A DNA stretch of 64,000 nucleotides from NCBI GenBank assembly GCA_949752735.1, contig OX457047.1, positions 15,548,922 to 15,612,921 on the forward strand, read 5' to 3'. Below, one piece after another: positions 11,136 through 24,506 of the stretch. Both the position numbers and the translations under genes were made by a program. The notes below the pieces were generated by a model. That model was not told the DNA's origin. It worked only from the letters and a program-made list of their open reading frames with translations, and searched no databases. This DNA is from Lumbricus terrestris (Eukaryota; Annelida; Clitellata; Crassiclitellata; Lumbricidae). How positions within the stretch are numbered: position 1 is the first letter of the stretch; each line of letters opens with the position of its first letter.

Positions 11136-13077
11136 GTCTGGCCCTACATTCAGTCTGATTACTTTGCAACTGCCTGTCCAGACGTTGTTCCATCATCTTG
11201 AAAACCACCTAAGTGACAAAATATTGGAAGGTCAAGATTTCGTGTCGATCTGACGTGCAATACATATGACATCGTTATAAGTATACATAGACAATAAATC
11301 TGACATTGTTATAAGTATACATAGATTGTTAGTCATGCTTCCAATAATTCGCTCTCTTGAAGTCAAACGCTGTCACTGGGAAAAATTATGTCGAGTGACG
11401 ATGTGTCCTTGATGCAGGCAGCAGACCTCATATAGGCCTATGTATGTTTGATTTGCATCGCACAGTTGGAAACACGCTTTGGCTCCAGCTCGAAATAACT
11501 GACTCCACTTTAATTGCGTTTATTTGTCGGCAAGTGATCTAGATTGGCGTGTTCGCATTTAGACAAAAGGTGCAAAACACTCTGCCTTAGATCAGCTTTT
11601 CACTCGAATTGCGTCACTCGAATGACGCAATTTAGAGGCTGCTGCAATCTGTGAGCTCTTTAAATTTTTATATAAACAGTTCTGTTCTGTTCTCCTAAGT
11701 TAGATGCTATTTGTTTTATTGTGCTTCCTTTAATTTGATTGTTCAAAAATCAATTAAATGTCGAATTTGTGTGCAGACTTGCTTTTGAAATTTGGATTTG
11801 TCTGCTTAATACAATAAAATATAGAGTCTACTTATTTTAAGGCAGAGTGTAATTTTGTAGTGGTGGAAGGAATTCTGCCAAAAATGAAATTAAAGTATGA
11901 TTTCTTACAGACGTGAAAAATTATCTTTAGAAATTAAGCTCCTATGCAGTTTGCTTGAACAAAAAGGCCTTCAATATATTTTGTTGGAATAAACAATAAT
12001 GGAAAATTTCCTTATTTGAGATTAATTTATTTGCATAACCATTTTGGTTTCATTAGCTCAGTTTGGTTCTAGACTCCAGCTGCACGAGTGCACGCACATT
12101 TCTTGAAAATCTATTGTTGAAAGGCAATGTTATGGGCCTACTTAGAAACACTTACAAGAATTATATTATTGATAAGATGCAATAAGAAAAATTAATTTAT
12201 TGCTCGCCCACACGTACTGCAACCTGCAACAGCATCGCGCGAACTCGTCAGACGGTTCAAAATTGCCAGACTGTGACAATTCGATTTCAGATAGGCCTAC
12301 AGAAAAACGATATAGGCCTAAGATAATTGTAAAAGATAAAACATAGATCTAGGACAGATAATAATAATATTGAAACTGAATTCGTATCTAGAATGGAATA
12401 CTTCACTGAGTTGAAATTTAATTTTCAGAATGAATACTCATTTTGAGCCTTATAGGCCTAGTGGCAAAGTAACTCTGACGAAAGAATTCTTTCACAAGCT
12501 ATTATTTCCGTACAGAGTTAACTACTTTGTTCATTTGGTAGGCCTATTTTTCCGCGACACCGCACAATTTTAAATATTATATGCTACTAAAGCCGAGTAT
12601 GGGGCATGGTTAATGATTGGCATAATCAGGCCTGTATAGGCCTACATTTATGTTCGTTGATGTCTTGGCCTACTAAACGTAAATACCCATTAATAGGTTG
12701 GTGGCTTTTTAGGTCGTTCTTTTCCGACCGAACTGGATTTTTCCCATGTTTTGACATGCTTAGCATATAACAATTATGGCAGGTTCCACGCATATCGAGG
12801 TGGTGTTTATAAACACGCTCGCGCTCATCCATCACACCAATGCATGTCTGCCGTCATATATGTCTGCGCGCAATCTTATTGTTTATGCCGTATTAACGCG
12901 AATCCTGGCACTTAAAGGTTCACGGCGAAGAGAAGCTACCAGCCTGTCAAGCAAAACCAGGGCATGAGGGCACGCGACCGCATACTCGGCCACATCACAG
13001 AGGATGATTTGGGGACTGAATTAGCAAAGTTGTGTGTCACGGCTTACTTCTAGACGCGGCTGAATAATTCCCGTTAA
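11136..13077. other. Upstream region of egr, no exon identified
   Basis: About 1.9 kb between a repeat and the egr coding exon. It should hold egr 5' sequence (promoter, first exon or intron), but no TATA box, CArG box or first coding exon could be assigned. The acceptor-like ACTTCTAG at about 13045-13052 could begin the egr exon, with 13053-13110 untranslated. Confidence 0.45.
11607..11632. promoter_or_regulatory. Inverted pair of TGACGCAAT motifs
   Basis: Perfect 10-bp inverted repeat, AATTGCGTCA then CTCGAA then TGACGCAATT. Each half contains TGACGCAAT, close to ATF/C-EBP composite sites. It lies 1.5 kb upstream of the egr exon. Any regulatory role is inference. Confidence 0.35.
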
Positions 13078-14829
<1,752 letters not shown>

Positions 14830-15115
14830 CCTTCTTCTCCCACCGCAAGGCGTCGCCAAAACAACCTGGCTAAAGTCAGGCTTCACAATAATATAGTGTC
14901 AAAGTAGTATTGAGCGTTTTATTCAGAACATTCAGTTTCTGTCTGAATGATTGTTAAAGCTGCATTATCTGGGTTAAACAACACAAGGATGTCAAGTACT
15001 ACCTGTACCTGATAATTACGTGCAAGTGATGCCAATATGATTCTGTTCACGTTCAATGTACCATTATTTTCTGTGGAAGCTTTTCGCCTGCTTTTAGAAT
15101 TCGAAGTGCTGCAGG
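14830..15115 (+). other. Probable egr 3' UTR and flank
   Basis: AT-rich non-coding sequence after the stop codon. ATTT and TTTATT runs of the kind found in unstable immediate-early mRNAs are present (GTTTTATTCAG, CATTATTTTC), but no canonical poly(A) signal was found. Confidence 0.4.
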
Positions 15116-15427
15116 CAAGGCCGTAGCCAGGATTTCATTTGGGGAGGGGTGTTTCTTCAGTTTCTCGTCGGAAAAAAACTGATGAACTTTTTTAGAGTCA
15201 TCCGCCCGAAAGCTTCAGAAAATGACAAAAGTTTTCCCGTCCAAAAAAGTGATGACCTTTTTTAGTCATCCGACCGAAATCAATTCTTTCTATTTTTCAT
15301 TTCGAGGGGTGTTTTCATTTTTTTATTTCATGGTTTTTACAAAAAATGCAAGTAAATGCATTCCATTATTTTTTACATTTCGAGGGTGGTGTTCAAACAC
15401 CCAAAACACCCCCTAGCTTCGGCCTTG
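15116..15427. mobile_element. hAT-type MITE
   Basis: 312 bp. The termini are CAAGGCCGTAGCCAGG and its imperfect inverse CCTAGCTTCGGCCTTG. The target duplication is GCTGCAGG before and GCTGCAGA after (7 of 8). The interior carries two copies of the GATGACC-T(n)-AGTCATC motif shared with other elements here (15180-15210 and 15248-15280). There is no transposase gene. Confidence 0.85.
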
Positions 15428-16059
15428 GCTGCAGATTATTGCTGAAAGCTTAAAGTTAGTCCACAGCAGCTGCAGAAATTGTTGTGAAAATGCCTACGAA
15501 CAATGTCGATAGTTTGTCTGGACATTTTTTAAATACAATTCCAGATTCAATATTACCACCGAATTGTTCTGGTTGGTCGTTGTGCTGTAAAAGTAGTGTG
15601 CGAACTTCATTTAGTTGAATGAGTTCAGTAGTTGGTTGCATCCTTCATTTGTTTCATTTCAACGCGAAACAATAAGAAAGGTATTTTTCGAACGTGTTGA
15701 GTTTCCTGCATTTGTCTCGACTCGTTGTGCTTAAATGTTGCCTTGAATTAGCGCTTGAGTTTTTGGTCTCTAGCAGAAGAAGAACATTATGGGTAAGCTG
15801 CGAAGTTGAGAAAGAACTGCATGCGTGACCCCATTTTACATGATCGGTGTGACTTGTAAATTGCAATCTACCAGTTGATATCGCATCTAATGTCGAATAT
15901 CACATATTGTCGGCACATTATAGGCTATAATGGTAACATGTATAGTATACGATATTGGCTAAATCAAAGCACACCAAACAATGTCATATATCGTATCACA
16001 TTACATATCATCAATCATACTGTGCCAGATCACATCATTTTATACGAAATTGATCATAC
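15428..16059. other. Non-coding DNA, nothing recognised
   Basis: AT-rich. Near 15930-16055 it holds loosely repeated TCATAT/CACATT sequence, with no defined unit or gene. Confidence 0.5.
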
Positions 16060-16067
16060 CCAGCACA

Positions 16068-16408
16068 CATAGGCGTAGGGGACATTTCGGAAGTGGGGGA
16101 GGGGAATTTTTTTTATTTTTGCCCGAAAAATCTGATGACCTTTTTTTTCAGTCATCCGCCCAAAATCTTAGAATTTTCTCGTCCGAAAAATCTGATGACC
16201 TTTTTTAAAAAGTCATTTCCTGTAAATCTTCATAAAAGCTATCTTTTTACCCCTATGTGCCCGAAAAAAATCCGCCTGTACCGGGTACCTGTTTGCCCGA
16301 AAAAAATTCTATCTTTTTCCCCGTCCGTGCCTCTTTTGCCAGAAAAACACATTTGCCCGAAATTTGGGGGCATTTGCTCCCTCTGGACCCCTGCCTCCTA
16401 CGCCTATG
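16068..16408. mobile_element. hAT-type MITE
   Basis: 341 bp, with ends CATAGGCGTAGG and CCTACGCCTATG and perfect 8-bp duplications CCAGCACA (16060-16067 and 16409-16416). The interior has repeated CCGAAAAATCTGATGACC motifs. An open frame across it (16093-16488) is an artefact of the repeat. Confidence 0.92.
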
Positions 16409-16716
16409 CCAGCACACCACTTCATATTGTGCAATACAGATTTTTTACCATAGGCCTACTGTCACACACACACGCATCAACTATATAAAGTGATGTCTTG
16501 CTTAGGCTTCAGTCCGATGCGATTTTTCATGCTTGGCACTCTAGGATACTTGTTCCCATCCTACCTGTAAATAATGTCCACTATATCAATACGAAATGCA
16601 TGGTCATCACATTCCAATCGCACCATATGTTGCGATACAATAATAACGCTGTATTCATTCCATTCTGCCCAATCTCCTGTGCCAATTGTCTTTTCACATA
16701 AAAATTGACCATTCGT

Positions 16717-17130
16717 GGGGCGTGGTGGTGTAGTGGGTAGCCTATGTTCTTTGCTTTGCAGTCGGAGGGAGGGTTGCAGGTCAGTGGCGGCGCTAGGGGG
16801 GCTGGGGGCCTAAGCTCCCCCTACAAGAGGCTCAGCCCCCCTAAAAAAAGGGCCATCCGAAATTTTTTACAGTGAAATATCCACGATTTTGGGCTGATGA
16901 CTAAAAAAAAGGACAATTTCCATGAGATTTCGGTCGAGGCTTCAGACCCCCCGAAACTGAAATCCTGGCGCCGCCACTGTTGCAGGTTCGAATCCACCTC
17001 AAGTCGCCGCGTACGGACCTTGGGCAAGTCATTCACTCGCAATTGCTCAGCGCTTCGGCGTGAAACTCTGATTCAGTGTCCGCGATGTACTCGGGAGCGC
17101 TTCTGAGGAAAAGCCTTGAAGGTGCGCTAG
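16717..17130 (+). repeat. tRNA-derived SINE, copy 2, interrupted
   Basis: Same family as 2366-2590: GGTGGTGTAGTGGG head, B-box GGTTCGAATCC (16985-16995), body AGTCGCCGCGTACGGACC and 3' part GGGAGCGCTTCTGAGG. A hAT MITE (16782-16979) split the element just before its B-box. Confidence 0.88.
16782..16979. mobile_element. hAT-type MITE inside a SINE
   Basis: 198 bp, ends CAGTGGCGGCGC and GCGCCGCCACTG, with perfect TTGCAGGT duplications (16774-16781 and 16980-16987). The duplicated bases are SINE sequence, which proves the order of events. The element shares its termini with 23612-23819. Confidence 0.95.
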
Positions 17131-17520
17131 AATAAGTACACGCACACATACATTCAAGACTCGTCTAAGTCGCAGTTTTTGCAACGGTCAAGCTCCCAGC
17201 AGACAGAGAGTGCAGTGTAGGCAACCCGCAAATTTCTTCACCACCCTTTCAAAGAAGTGATCGCACTTGACGGCCACGGAACAAAAATGGTGATAATTAT
17301 GACGATAAAAAATATTAACTCCAAGCTTAAATCCTGTTTGTTGCCCTATGACGATATCCCAACTATTTGGAAAGGCCGACGTTTTGAGGAGAACCAATGA
17401 AAGTCTACTATTTATCATTAACCAAGACTATTACGCGTAGGCTCTACTCTTAGCCACAAGTTTTTTGCTATATGTTCAAGTGCAAAGACTCCATTCTAAT
17501 GGGCTGCTGTCATTTTTTCA
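17131..17520. other. Non-coding DNA, nothing recognised
   Basis: Short frames only. No repeat partner was seen in the window. Confidence 0.5.
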
Positions 17521-17680
17521 ACCGGGACTGGGTCGGCAGCGCCTCTGTGTTTTTATCTTGTCCGGGCGCTATATAAATACATGCGACGAATGAACAAATG
17601 AATGAATGAAAGAATGATTGAATGAATGAATTAACAAATGAATGAATGACTGAATGATTGAATGAATGAATGCCAAAGTC
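17521..17680 (+). repeat. LINE/SINE 3' end with (AATG)n tail
   Basis: GGGTCGGCAGCGCC...CCGGGCGCTATATAAATAC is followed by degenerate AATGAATG repeats. A GGCGCTATATAAAT end with a short-repeat tail also occurs at 34905-34960 and 60960-61050, so it marks a retroposed 3' end. Confidence 0.65.
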
Positions 17681-18044
17681 GTCCAAATCCTGGTTGCCCA
17701 TCTAGTTAAAGACTGTTTTTACCAGAACGTCGTAACAGTTGCCGATTGCAACACCTTATATAGGCTATTCTGACTGTGAGAAATTGACAGTTTTTCTGCG
17801 TTATGTGTCTGGTTTTCGTGTTGAAAATTCTTAATAAACACGGAAATTGATGAGCTGTGCGAATGTTATAGTATAATAGTTTTGTCTGGATTTTCCTAAA
17901 AGAATAACATTTAAACTTTTAAAGGAAAGTTTTAAATGGAAGGAGGGAGAGAACGATTTGAGACATTGAGAGAGACAGGCACAGACACACACAGAGAGAG
18001 AGACAGATACAGAGAGACAGAGAGAAATAGAGAGAGACAGAGAG

Positions 18045-18188
<144 letters not shown>

Positions 18189-19301
18189 ACATGAAGAAAA
18201 CTGTTTTCCTATTAACCGCACTTTGCTAGTCACAGTAGTCAGTCTTTCTTCTTCTTTCGTGCCCTGTTTGTGCGGCGCCCATTTTCGTGCCTCTTGAAGT
18301 GAGACAGCTGTAGACAGTTGTATATTTTTTACGAGTTCTCTCTGAAGTCAGTTGGTCGCAACTTAGTTGACAATCGTCATAGGCCTATGTATACAACGCA
18401 GCTGAAACCGTTTTCTGATGATTACGGTAACTCAGTTACCGTAACTGATTATTATTATTGTGAGTTTCGTCGAAGATTATTTTGTATAATTTTACGATGT
18501 TTTATCGAGATCTGCTCATATTTGTTGGTATACTTTGAGAAATGATGTCTGTGTAATTGCGGCGCTTTTTATACGCACTTGAATTCGTGTAAGCTTCTTG
18601 ATGCGTTCGCGCTAATTAATGTGCTGAAAAGAACCGAATAGTTCTTGAATGAAGTTGATAAACTGGTTTTTATGTGGCACTTGAATCATGATTATAGACT
18701 ACGCCTACTAGTTCAATTGACTTGCTGTAGGCGTATAGATGATTAACATTGGCTTATCCCTACTACATGTATTACCACCTTATATATAAGGCGTGAATGG
18801 TAGGCTTATATAGGCCTAGCTGATCAGATTCCACGCTCTCCTTGCGGTAATGCAAGCGTGTTTGATCTAACCTCCCGCATGAGACTATCACTGTAGGGAC
18901 TTTGCAATTCTTTCACGGTCAGTGAAGTCAACTTGTGCTTTGCAACAGTATACCACAGCGCTTAATAAATACAGGAAGAATAATAGGCGGTGTTGAATAA
19001 CTGCGTGCAACTATTGCGCTGGCACGTGATATTCACAGGGATATAATAATTATTATAGGCCTCGGTCCTACTCGTCTAATGGTGCTATATGGTGTACATG
19101 AGAGCTGTGTTATACTGGTACCATGGCCAACAGTAATCATTGCTTCTCTTGTTCAGTTATATTTTGCTGCCATTATTTTGGGCCTGCGTTTAACTGTTCT
19201 GTGTTTGTATTTTTACTTCTCGTTTTAGGCCAAACTGTTATTTGGAGAGAGCGGTTTTAAACCACTGACCGAAACCTAGTAGCCTAGCATTGGTTTGGGT
19301 G
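18189..19301. other. Non-coding DNA, nothing recognised
   Basis: Contains several TAGGCCTA palindromes and no supported exon. Confidence 0.55.
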
Positions 19302-19309
19302 AAGTAGGC

Positions 19310-19620
19310 CAGGGGCGGATCCAGGGGGCCAATCCGGCCATGGCCCCCATTTAGAAATTTCTTTATTTTTGACCAGCTATTCTGGCTCGGAAAGTTGACG
19401 TGCCCCCACCCCATGAGTAATTCCGTAATCCCTTCCCACACCCACGAAGTCCGCAAAAAGGTCATCAACTTTTTGGCGGATAAAATGTTGTCTTTTTCTT
19501 GGGAAATAGAGACAAATGACCAAAAAAAGGTCATCAGATTTTTCGACGACCAAGACGAAAATTTTCCCTGCCCAAGATCGAAAATTTTGCCCCCTTTGAA
19601 AATTCCTGTATCCGCCCTTG
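19310..19620. mobile_element. hAT-type MITE
   Basis: 311 bp, ends CAGGGGCGGATCCAGG and CCTGTATCCGCCCTTG, perfect AAGTAGGC duplications (19302-19309 and 19621-19628). The interior holds the GATGACC-type motif in reverse orientation (near 19460 and 19520). Confidence 0.92.
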
Positions 19621-19628
19621 AAGTAGGC

Positions 19629-20093
19629 CAACGTAACCGTTCGATGGCTCAGCGTAGAGATGTTTTCATATCAAGGCAACGCTTTCAAGCAAAAGGCTTC
19701 AATTCTAAGAGACAGTGTTTCATTGAAATGATGCCAATAAGATTCAATGCTTTTGAAGTCTATATCATAAATAGTTGTAAAATAGCGTTATGCACATAAT
19801 ATGCTGAGTGTTTGAGGCAAATAGGCCTAGACAATGTGTGCTCTTCTGTGACCTTAACCTTTCTGTGACCTTGGTTATTAGTCAAAGTAAGCAAATTCAT
19901 ACGGACGAGATTGCTTTTTGTCCTCGTTTTTGCAACATGTTTAGGGTCCACTAGCTGCTGTTGGTTTACAAACCATAGCCTATTGTTGTCAGTCAGTTGT
20001 TGTTTTAAAGCTCCGACCTATTTCCTTTTCCAGGATTTGCAAACCATAAATAACATGATTATAGGTCTAGGCTCTAACTAGTCCCTATCTGTG
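19629..20093. other. Non-coding DNA, nothing recognised
   Basis: No feature supported. Confidence 0.5.
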
Positions 20094-20101
20094 TAATAAT
20101 G

Positions 20102-21031
20102 CAGTGGTTCTCAAACTTCTGCAGGCCCCGGACCGGCAAGAATTTTTTGCTGAGCCTCGCGGACCGTTATGTCTCGCGGACCGCTAACTGAAATGGTTAG
20201 TGTAAAAAAGCCACCTATTAAATTTTATAGGCCTAATTATTACGCAAAGACTCATTGCAAGGCTGTTTATAATTAGGGCTTGTTTCAATTATTTATTAAA
20301 ACATATCCCTAGCAGCATTTCATTTATTTATCACTTTAATTCTCATTTAATTACAAATTTTAAAGTTAAACTTAAAGTTTAACCAATTCAAAATTTTATG
20401 ATTTTCTTTGCTTAGAGTGTCTGGGCAGTGGCGGTCTTTCTGTAAAAAACCTGTCCAGACAGTCTTGTTTGCCTTTGCACATCTTTGAAATGCTTCAAAC
20501 ACATCGTTTATATTTCAAATTTCATGTATGTTAGAAAATTTACCAATCTACGCCTAGCAATGTTTGCTTGATTATGGCTCACTATAATAATTATAGGCCA
20601 GATTAACAGAAATGAGCCCGAAACCTACTGTGACGAAGCTGAATGCAGTTATAGACGTATCACCTTGTGCTGTCAGCTCGTAGAGCTCTAGCGATCATCC
20701 TGACACATTCTCCATTGTTCTCTGTTCGCAGACAATAGACGTATACGTAGTATACAATACAGACGTAAACGTAGTATATATTCAGAATGAATTTAAATTG
20801 TTTCAATGCGCCATCTGGACAAAAAGAAAGCGCTGGCAATTATTTAAAAAAAGTTAAATAGGCCTATTGAGACAGACATTTGGATAAATTGTGGTCAACT
20901 ATTTGAATAATTTCACAATTTCACATAAATATATTAATAATTACAATTTATTTTAACTCTGCTCCACGGACCGGTGCTCGTTGCTCCGCGGACCGGCACC
21001 GGTCCGCGGACCACCACTTTGAGAACCACTG
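20102..21031. mobile_element. Non-autonomous hAT transposon, 930 bp
   Basis: Ends CAGTGGTTCTCAAAC and TTTGAGAACCACTG, with perfect TAATAATG duplications (20094-20101 and 21032-21039). CAGTGGTTCTCAA termini are typical of metazoan hAT elements. Copies of the hexamer GGACCG cluster just inside both ends, likely transposase-binding subterminal repeats. No open frame resembles a hAT transposase. Confidence 0.93.
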
Positions 21032-21039
21032 TAATAATG

Positions 21040-22034
21040 CACCGATTGTGTGGTTGTTATAATTTTTCTTAAGGCTAATTCAGGCTGAGATTGGTCTGTG
21101 GACTTGGGGGTTTCAATCTGCCAGTCTTTCTTAGAGCCCCATAGAAAAGTCTGTTTTTCACCCCGCCCCAAAATAGGGCCTACCCCCGCTATTTTTCATA
21201 ATTCTCACACTGGGCTAATGATTATAGTCTGCCAGATAGTTCGCAATGCCCATGACAGTCTGTTCTTTGCGTCATTCTTGCTTTCATTGTATACCGTAGC
21301 CTACATGTACATCTGGCATGAGATTGTGTTTTGTTGGCAGCTGATTGTGCTTGCAACAATATTCGTTGGGAGTTGATGCACTGATTCAGAACTGATGTCA
21401 TGTGATATTTTCATTGCCATTCGACAGAGGGCTCGTCGTCGTCGTCGTTTGAACCGTATCCAAGGGCAACGTCGTCGTCGTTGCTCGGCATTGCCTTGAC
21501 ATTTACGTTGAGCTAAATATCGACTTTTTAATTACGAGAAGCCGTCGTTTGCTCGTCGTCTTGATGTGTAGAGCATCTCGAAAAATTCGTTACGATCGTC
21601 GCTTGAAAAATCTAGCCTATATCTTCATTCTCGAACTGTAACAGTCGTCTATATCTGTATATCATTCCAATTTCTATATAGTTAAAGATCGTTTCTACAT
21701 CTTTTTGTGCGTTTACATTTCAAGAGTGACATTTATGATTGCGCTTTGTATCTGATCAATTGACTTTGCTGGTCAGTTTTAAAACTATGCGTTTGCATTT
21801 GGCTAAGTGTATACGGGACAAACACTCGCGTGGGAATTCGTACACGTTGTTGTAAAAATAACCTGTTTTTCTGATATTTAGGCGAATCGTTTGAAATTAC
21901 CCTCCGCTACATCTTCACCCATCGAATCCAGTCCAAACCAGTCGCTCATTACAATTGATCTCACAGAATTCGGCCACTTTGCGAATTACAAAGTATATAA
22001 TGACGAGCATTCGCATCACCGTAGCCTATAGAGT
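21040..22034. other. Non-coding DNA with CGTCGT clusters
   Basis: Short CGTCGTCGT runs at 21428-21480 and near 21545. Nothing else is supported. Confidence 0.5.
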
Positions 22035-22037
22035 CTG

Positions 22038-22563
22038 CCCTGTCTCATCTGATCCTCCACCTTCCAATTCCCGGCCCAGTCAACATATAGGCCTATGTAT
22101 GCGAATCCACTTCAAAGTTCTATCTTTAGCCTTCAACTCCTTACAATACTCCCAATTAACCCAGATAATCTTCGCGAACTGTTCACCATCCAACCAACCC
22201 GCTCTAGTCGCTATAGGCCTACCCGATCATGCGCCTGCCTTAGGCCTACTCTCTATCGACCGCCGGTCACAGATCGTCTCAAGTTCTCTAACCGAACCAT
22301 ATCCAACACCGTACATTCGAAATCAAGACATTCCTATTCAAGAACTCTTACCCTGTCTCATCAGATCCTCCACCTTCCAATTCCCGGCCCAGACGACACC
22401 CGCCTTAGTAGCTGTCACGCCCACCCTGATCCTATGGTAACTCGTCCCGGACCACCTTCGGACTACTCTCACGGGCAACCTTTTTGAATCGATGCAGCGC
22501 TCGTGAATAAGCTTTCGAGTAGCGCGTTAGAAGTTTGGAGATTAGCCCACGATTACGACTACG
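22038..22563 (+). repeat. Family A 3'-end repeat, copy 3, with internal duplication
   Basis: A 42-bp block beginning CCCTGTCTCATC occurs at 22038-22079 and again at 22351-22392 with one mismatch. The second is followed by the family A series GACGACACCCGCCTTAG, CTGATCCTATGGTAACTCG, GGACTACTCTCACGGGCAAC and ACGATTACGACTACGA. A 161-codon frame across it (21955-22437) lacks any protein motif and follows the repeat. Confidence 0.7.
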
Positions 22564-23603
22564 ATGTATGCAGCGTCTGATAATAATAATTATTATTATC
22601 TGTGTTATCGAATACGGCTGCGTGCATACGCCTAATAATCGGTCAGGTACTTTGTACCACTGTACTGCCGCCGTACGTGTAATGGCTGGTAGTTCTCTTT
22701 TAACTTCAATTTCACACTTTTATACTTTTGAGAACTGTGCGCTGCTGGCTGCACGTTTCAATTTGTGGCGCTATTTCTTACAACCAGTGATATTGAAACG
22801 TGAGCGGGACTCTGCATTTAACAGATTTCGCACAATCTTCGCTGCTGGCAGCTTCCAAGTTCCAACCATCCATGGGCGCCCGCGCAGATGGGTAGAAGGG
22901 TGCACTTGCCCTATGATGATTGCAACATATAAATAATTATTTTTACAATTACTTACTTCTTGGCTTTTAGAAAATTTCTTCGCCCTAAAGCACTAATTTA
23001 ATAATTTGAAAATACAGAAGTTGAAACTGAGAAATTTACATTTAGAAACTTCTGTGAAAAATATCAATATTCTCAACTTCTTGCTTTGTATTTTTCAAGC
23101 GTTTGCAAACATTCTAACTAATGTGTTTTGCCTCCGTTTGCAAAAAATATCTGTGGGCGTCAATGCAACTATATCCCATTAAAACACTTCTGTAGCGCCG
23201 AGTTACAATGTTAATAAGGTTCCTGTTATGGGACCTAACAAAGTAACAATTGCTGTTGTATTAAAATGACTTTTGTGCGTTTGATCTCAGATTCAATTTC
23301 TTAATTTGCTGTATACTAGTTACACAACGTTCTTTGTTATAAACCCGGTGCGTCTTGCTTGTCAGATTATAATTATATTTATTTGTTGTTTCGATTGAAT
23401 TCCAAAGACTCTATTCAAATCCTGGCTATCATCAGTTACACGTCGATATTGTTCATGAATTGCATTATCTATACAACATGCGTAATTTAATTTAAGTGCT
23501 TCTGAATCGTTGATGCGATTTTTAATCGCTTGCGTACGAGCTTATGGCACTTAAATCTCTACATATTGTTATTAATTATGTGCTTAACCTTCTCTGCATT
23601 ACA
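22564..23603. other. Non-coding DNA, nothing recognised
   Basis: A frame ending at 22936 (about 85 codons from the ATG at 22682) has no recognised motif. The rest is AT-rich. Confidence 0.45.
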
Positions 23604-23611
23604 CTGATTGA

Positions 23612-23819
23612 CAGTGGCGGCGCCAGGATTTCAGTTTTTGGGAGGGATGAATCCTCGTGGAGGAAATTTTCCATTCTCATCCGCCAACATTTCTGACAAC
23701 CTTTTTATAGTCATCCGGTCGAAAATCGTGGAAATATTTCAGTTTTGCATTAAAAAAACCCTGATGGCCTTTTTAGGGGAGCATTAGCCACCCTAGTTCC
23801 CCCCATAGCGCCGCCACTG
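23612..23819. mobile_element. hAT-type MITE
   Basis: 208 bp, ends CAGTGGCGGCGCCAGG and GCGCCGCCACTG, perfect CTGATTGA duplications (23604-23611 and 23820-23827). The termini match 16782-16979 and the interior has one decayed GACAACC-T(n)-AGTCATC motif. Confidence 0.93.
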
Positions 23820-24506
23820 CTGATTGAAGTAGTTTCAACTTCTTAATATGTTTGCTCAGTGATGGGCGCAACTGCATTTTGAAAAGCGATTTTACTTTCA
23901 AAATGTAAAATACAATTTTATTCTAGGCTATATTTTCAAAATACTTTTGATAGGCTCTAAGTGTTTTTCTAGATGTATCGTCAAATGGTTTTGAAAAGTA
24001 CTTTGGAGAATTCAAAATGCGCTTACAAAATAGTTTTTCTAGGCTGACCTACTTCCTCATTGAAAGTTATTAACGAGGCTTTTCTGGTCACACGACTTAT
24101 TTGTAGGCTAAGTTTGTTGCATCGGGTCTAGGGCAATCACCCCCTGGACAATTACCCCCCGGACAATTACCCCCGACAATTACCCCTGGACAATTACCCC
24201 CCAGGACAATTACCTCCCGGACAACTACCCCCGTGCCAATTACCCCCCGGACAATTACCCCCTGTGCCAATTACCCCCCGGACAATTACCCCCCGTACCA
24301 ATTACCCCCCGGACAACTACCCCCCGTGGCACAGTGTGAGCTTGTTCAGTTGTTCGTATACGCGTTAGGGAACGAACGTTCTCATGGTCATGGTCTTCGT
24401 ATTTGTCAGACCTTCAGCGCTGCCAAAGCCTATCCAAAAGTAACTTTGCTGTGTTAGACATCTTTAGTCATCATCTCACTCTACAATACTTATTGTACAT
24501 ACTTAT

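Noticed and set aside
16093..16488. 131-codon open frame rich in PEK/PKK segments
   Set aside because: Translation of repeated motifs inside a hAT MITE, running past its end.
20953..21171. 72-codon minus frame crossing the end of the hAT element
   Set aside because: Spans the transposon boundary and flank, with no family motif.
21955..22440. 161-codon open frame
   Set aside because: Overlaps family A repeat sequence with an internal 42-bp duplication. No conserved motif.
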